Part shown: one piece after another, positions 54,347-55,789 of the stretch
Layout: every line of letters begins with the position of its first letter
Numbering within the stretch: position 1 is the stretch's first letter
Source of the DNA: Erysipelotrichaceae bacterium
GTDB lineage: Bacteria > Bacillota_I > Bacilli_A > Erysipelotrichales > Coprobacillaceae
Length of the DNA: 55,789 nucleotides
Assembly: GCA_021201315.1 (NCBI GenBank)
Contig: JAJQFG010000135.1
Coordinates: 1 to 55,789, forward strand
Reading direction: 5' to 3'
Position numbers and translations under genes: made by a program
The notes under the pieces: generated by a model
What the model was told of the DNA's origin: nothing
Seen by the model: the letters and a program-made list of their open reading frames with translations, nothing else
The model's database searches: none

Positions 54347-55693
54347 CTATTTATCAATTGATAATTGTTTTTTCAAGAAAATTCTAAAGGCAAAAGTATT
54401 GGTTATAGTTGTAAGCAAGTCTGAAATAGGTTCTGCTAGAATAACTGCATAAACACCATATGGTAATAAATTAGGTAACAAATAAATTAAAGGTATTAAT
54501 AAGATAATCTTACGATAGAAAGCAAAGAAGAATGATCTTGCACCAAAACCTAAAGATGTATAAGATTGTTGATATATAGAGTTAGCACCCATGATAATGA
54601 AACCAAGGACATAAATTCTTAGTAATTGACTAGATAATTCAATGAGTTCTGCATCTTTCGCAAATAATGATACAAAAGTTGTAGGCATTAATTCCATAAT
54701 GACTACACCTATAACACTATATGCCAAACATATTTTAATAGATACTGAAATTGTATCTTTAACACGTTGATAATTTTTAGCACCATAATTATAACTTAAG
54801 ATAGGTTGAGCGCCTTGGGCAAAGCCCTCCATTGGTAAAAAGAGAATTTGTTGCATAGAATGCAGTATCGTCATAGTACTTACCGCAATATCTCCACCAA
54901 AGAATAACATCTGTCTATTAAACGCCACTTGTAAAAGACCTTCAGTTGAACTCATAAAGAATGGTGAAAAACCTAGTCCTAGTATCTTTTTAATAATACC
55001 AAAATCTAACTTCATATATTTTCTTCTTAATTTTAAATTAGAACGTTTACTACATAAAAAAGATAACACCCAAACACATGATATTGCCTGGGAAATAACA
55101 GTTGCTGTAGCAGCACCAGCTACATTCATATCTAATACAAAAATAAATATAGGATCAAGTATTATATTAATAATGCCACCTATCAATAAAGTAATCATAC
55201 CAAACTTAGCATAACCCTGTGTATTAATAAAGAAATTCATACCCACACCAAGCATACAAAAAACTGTTCCTAAACTATAAATACGTAAATAACTTAAAGC
55301 ATAAGGTAAAGTATTCTCACTTGCACCAAATAACATTAATATATCTTCACCAAATACTTCTAAAACAACCATTGTTATAATAGAAGAAATAACTAAACAT
55401 ACAAAAGAATTCCCCATAATCTTTTGTGCTTCCTCATCATCATGTTCACCCATTTTAATAGATGATAGTGGTGCACCTCCTCTACCAAACAATTGTAAAA
55501 TTCCTGTAATAATAGAAATAATTGAAGCACATAATCCAACACCTGCAATAGCCAATGCGCCATCAGCCAATTGTCCAATATAGATACGATCAACCATATT
55601 ATATATAAGTGTTACTAACTGTGCTAATATTGAAGGTAAAGCTAATGAAAACAACAGCTTTGTTAAATTTTCATTTTCTAATCTCTCGTTCAT
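54347..55693 (-). CDS. MATE family efflux transporter
   Basis: A 448-residue membrane protein with about 12 spans, starting LPSILAQLVTLIYNMVDRIYI. It is more distant from the MATE at 3919-5253 than close neighbours would be. GAGGTGG lies four bases before the ATG. It begins 41 bases from an IS-like sequence. Its promoter's -35 overlaps the apparent end of that element. Confidence 0.92.
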   Translation of the reverse strand: MNERLENENLTKLLFSLALPSILAQLVTLIYNMVDRIYIGQLADGALAIAGVGLCASIISIITGILQLFGRGGAPLSSIKMGEHDDEEAQKIMGNSFVCLVISSIITMVVLEVFGEDILMLFGASENTLPYALSYLRIYSLGTVFCMLGVGMNFFINTQGYAKFGMITLLIGGIINIILDPIFIFVLDMNVAGAATATVISQAISCVWVLSFLCSKRSNLKLRRKYMKLDFGIIKKILGLGFSPFFMSSTEGLLQVAFNRQMLFFGGDIAVSTMTILHSMQQILFLPMEGFAQGAQPILSYNYGAKNYQRVKDTISVSIKICLAYSVIGVVIMELMPTTFVSLFAKDAELIELSSQLLRIYVLGFIIMGANSIYQQSYTSLGFGARSFFFAFYRKIILLIPLIYLLPNLLPYGVYAVILAEPISDLLTTITNTFAFRIFLKKQLSIDK

Positions 55694-55710
55694 TCTACCA
55701 CCTCGATATT

Positions 55711-55739
55711 ATTATAATAACTAATTTTCAAAAATTGAA
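55711..55739 (-). promoter_or_regulatory. MATE promoter whose -35 lies at the IS junction
   Basis: -35 TTCAAT (55739-55734), a 17-base spacer, -10 TATAAT (55716-55711). The TTCAA of the -35 is also the terminal bases of the neighbouring IS-like end. Confidence 0.6.
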
Positions 55740-55789
55740 GCCTCTCCTGGTTAAAACCAGAAGATTCTAGCAGAGTAATAAACTCCGCC
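55735..55789 (-). mobile_element. End of an IS200/IS605-type (TnpB) element, truncated by the window
   Basis: The minus strand reads GAATCTT, a CTGGTT-TT-AACCAG hairpin (55747-55760), then GGAGAGGCTTCAA. This is the layout of IS605-family right ends: GAAnCC..stem..GAGG.TTCA. A frame open from the window edge ends in the hairpin (GGVYYSARIFWF, stop at 55751-55753), consistent with the C-terminus of TnpB. The element body lies outside the window. Confidence 0.55.

Overview
The window is about 56 kb of a very AT-rich, low-GC Gram-positive chromosome. Shine-Dalgarno (SD) sites are strong (AGGAGG type), promoters have readable sigma-A -35/-10 hexamers, and there are T-box leaders, a pyrG leader starting GGGC, VanZ-like and VanR/VanS-like genes and DUF4250. 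This points to a gut-type Firmicute. Co-occurring glnS and gltX and the gene mix would fit Erysipelotrichia or a related clostridial lineage, but that placement is inference. No rRNA, tRNA, CRISPR array or prophage was seen.

Layout. 1-5.7 kb: small membrane protein, a solitary carB behind an attenuator-like leader, and a MarR-MATE efflux operon. 5.8-13 kb: a RhuM-Fic protein, a three-gene ATP-grasp / esterase / ATP-grasp operon, two tandem HAD phosphatase-like genes, and DUF4250 with threonine ammonia-lyase. 13-19.7 kb: two GNATs, an asparagine synthetase under a T-box with Asn specifier AAC, an esterase, an aldo/keto reductase, and an overlapping set of UPF0178, rhomboid protease and anchored Ig-like protein. 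19.8-24.8 kb: GlnRS convergent with GluRS-IspF, and a VanZ-like protein. 24.9-34.6 kb: orphan PTS IIB, RpiR regulator with two Cof-type HADs, pyrG, a two-component system with a 45-residue basic protein, a DUF134-NifX fusion, an S66 peptidase with a HAD, and a GNAT.

34.7-42.2 kb: XRE regulator, a headless membrane-protein frame directly behind the trpA stop, and a complete trpE-GD-C-F-B-A operon behind a canonical Trp T-box (specifier UGG). 42.2-45.9 kb: a cadmium/zinc export locus split into a P-type ATPase and a separate HMA protein, divergent from ArsR and AraC regulators, with three copies of one operator-like sequence. 46-48.5 kb: a divergent SAM synthetase coupled to a radical SAM protein. 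48.5-52.3 kb: a FokI-like double-domain adenine methyltransferase broken at an A6 tract, and two paralogous proteins of unknown family. 52.3-55.7 kb: GH32 sucrose hydrolase, beta-PGM-like HAD, and MATE. The right edge (55.73-55.79 kb) looks like the end of an IS200/IS605-type TnpB element.

The strongest leads are the MetK-radical SAM pair, the twin ATP-grasp/esterase operon, the homopolymer-frameshifted methyltransferase, the three-copy metal operator, and several RNA-level regulators: two T-boxes (one with an atypical antiterminator), the pyrG reiterative-initiation leader, and the carB leader with a uORF ending in a terminator. Many start codons were moved to the ATG/GTG/TTG that has an SD site; the reason is given in each entry.
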